A stretch of DNA of 34,092 nucleotides from an uncultured Verrucomicrobiota bacterium (GTDB taxonomy: Bacteria > Verrucomicrobiota > Verrucomicrobiia > Palsa-1439). The notes under the pieces are model-generated. The model did not search any database. It was not told the origin of the DNA and saw only the letters and a list, made by a program, of their open reading frames with translations. Shown here piece by piece: positions 33,461-34,092 of this stretch; the first letter of the stretch is position 1; each line of letters opens with the position of its first letter. The DNA lies in the NCBI GenBank assembly GCA_903847335.1, contig CAINDI010000144.1:1-34092 (forward strand), written 5' to 3'. A program made the translations under genes and the position numbers.

Positions 33461-34061
33461 ACCATTGGATGTGGCATTCTTTGTGTTGGGTTACCTCCAG
33501 GCAATTAAGATAGCAACTTCTCGGCGTCAGTCTGGTATCAGACTACTGGCGATGCTGAGTTTGGTTCTGTTTTTTACCCTCCCAGCTCGCGCCCAACAAA
33601 CCATTGTTCTGGGGCCTTTACATGGCGATTTAGGTGTTCAGGCTGGATTTCAGTATACCGACAACATTAGTAATACTAGCTCAAACAAACAAAGCGACCT
33701 TTCGTTATTGGTCGGTCCAACTTTTAATGGTGGCCTAACACTACCGGTCCACTTTGGAAGCTCTATGAGCGACGAGATGACGCTTGGCGCTGGTGTTTCA
33801 TATCAAGAACAATTCTCGGTGACTTCTAATTACATGAAGCAGACGTTCAACTCACCGGTAAACGTGAATCTGATGATTCCGGTGCGGGTTTATGAATGGA
33901 AGATAACGATTAGCGATACATTCTCCTTTGATAATACATCACTTGATAGTGCTGTTTTAGCTGGGCAGCAACAGGTTGAACAATACAACAACATTGTATC
34001 AATCAACGCTGATCGTAGCTATGGCAAGGCAGGGATCATGGGGACTGTCATTCTAGCATAG
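33441..34061 (+). CDS. Probable outer-membrane beta-barrel protein, N-terminal part
   Basis: The 206-residue frame has a hydrophobic leader (around MLSLVLFFTLPARAQQ) and then alternating patterns such as GDLGVQAGFQYTDNIS, LSLLVGPTFNGGLTLPV and MTLGAGVSYQEQF, which look like transmembrane beta strands of an outer-membrane protein. Start is uncertain: the GTG at 33441 overlaps the previous gene by 20 nt, and GTG 33471, GTG 33483 or ATG 33552 are alternatives. Relatives of this kind are usually much longer. Here the frame stops at TAG 34059-34061, and the same frame stays open from there to the window end, so the gene may be truncated by mutation or a sequence error. Confidence 0.55.
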   Translation: MFNHPIKPLDVAFFVLGYLQAIKIATSRRQSGIRLLAMLSLVLFFTLPARAQQTIVLGPLHGDLGVQAGFQYTDNISNTSSNKQSDLSLLVGPTFNGGLTLPVHFGSSMSDEMTLGAGVSYQEQFSVTSNYMKQTFNSPVNVNLMIPVRVYEWKITISDTFSFDNTSLDSAVLAGQQQVEQYNNIVSINADRSYGKAGIMGTVILA

Positions 34062-34092
34062 GGCCGGGCCATCGGTGAGACCATGGCGGTTA

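Noticed and set aside
1-34092. CRISPR array, prophage, insertion sequence or attachment sites
   Set aside because: No regularly spaced repeats, transposase, integrase or tRNA-end duplication was found.

Overview
The window looks like a chromosomal segment of a moderately GC-rich Gram-negative bacterium, most likely of the Verrucomicrobia (Pedosphaera/Limisphaerales-like). This is inferred from gene content: alternative complex III next to a caa3 oxidase, an exosortase locus with choice-of-anchor D repeats, a CBS-less GuaB3 beside guaA, and a UroD-family orphan. No rRNA is present to prove it. Genes are tightly packed; no gap exceeds about 120 bases, and I see no phage, IS or CRISPR.

Layout. 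Bases 1-5432 (+, with tadA on -) hold the 3' part of an RND/MMPL exporter, a TIM-barrel sugar isomerase/epimerase-like protein, tRNA deaminase TadA, a cyclophilin and a secreted UshA-like nucleotidase. Bases 5436-18999 (-) form one long respiratory transcription unit, read from right to left: tRNA-Ile2(CAU), Sco, caa3 oxidase subunits I, III, IV and II, haem O synthase, an eight-helix membrane cytochrome c, ActA, ActB, ActC, ActD, ActF and a GHMP sugar kinase. Eight of the twelve protein-gene junctions are 4-nt start/stop overlaps. Quinol would be oxidised by the alternative complex III and electrons passed through c-type haems to the A2-type caa3 oxidase.

Bases 19115-23388 (+) encode a large periplasmic TPR protein followed by ExbB/TolQ-, ExbD/TolR- and TonB-like proteins. 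The two motor subunits carry amide substitutions at the acidic positions normally linked to proton flow (Glu to Gln in ExbB, Asp to Asn in ExbD), the most unusual protein-level observation here. Bases 23481-26182 (+) hold guaB3 and guaA, facing a UroD-family gene on the minus strand. Bases 27354-34061 (+) form an envelope/exopolysaccharide-type locus: a GT39-like membrane glycosyltransferase, an exosortase, a six-repeat choice-of-anchor D surface protein, a secreted unknown protein and the start of an outer-membrane beta-barrel-like protein.

Across the window the palindrome RCCGGY is strongly over-represented by hand count and shapes codon choice in unrelated genes. It resembles a highly iterated palindrome and deserves a genome-wide test.
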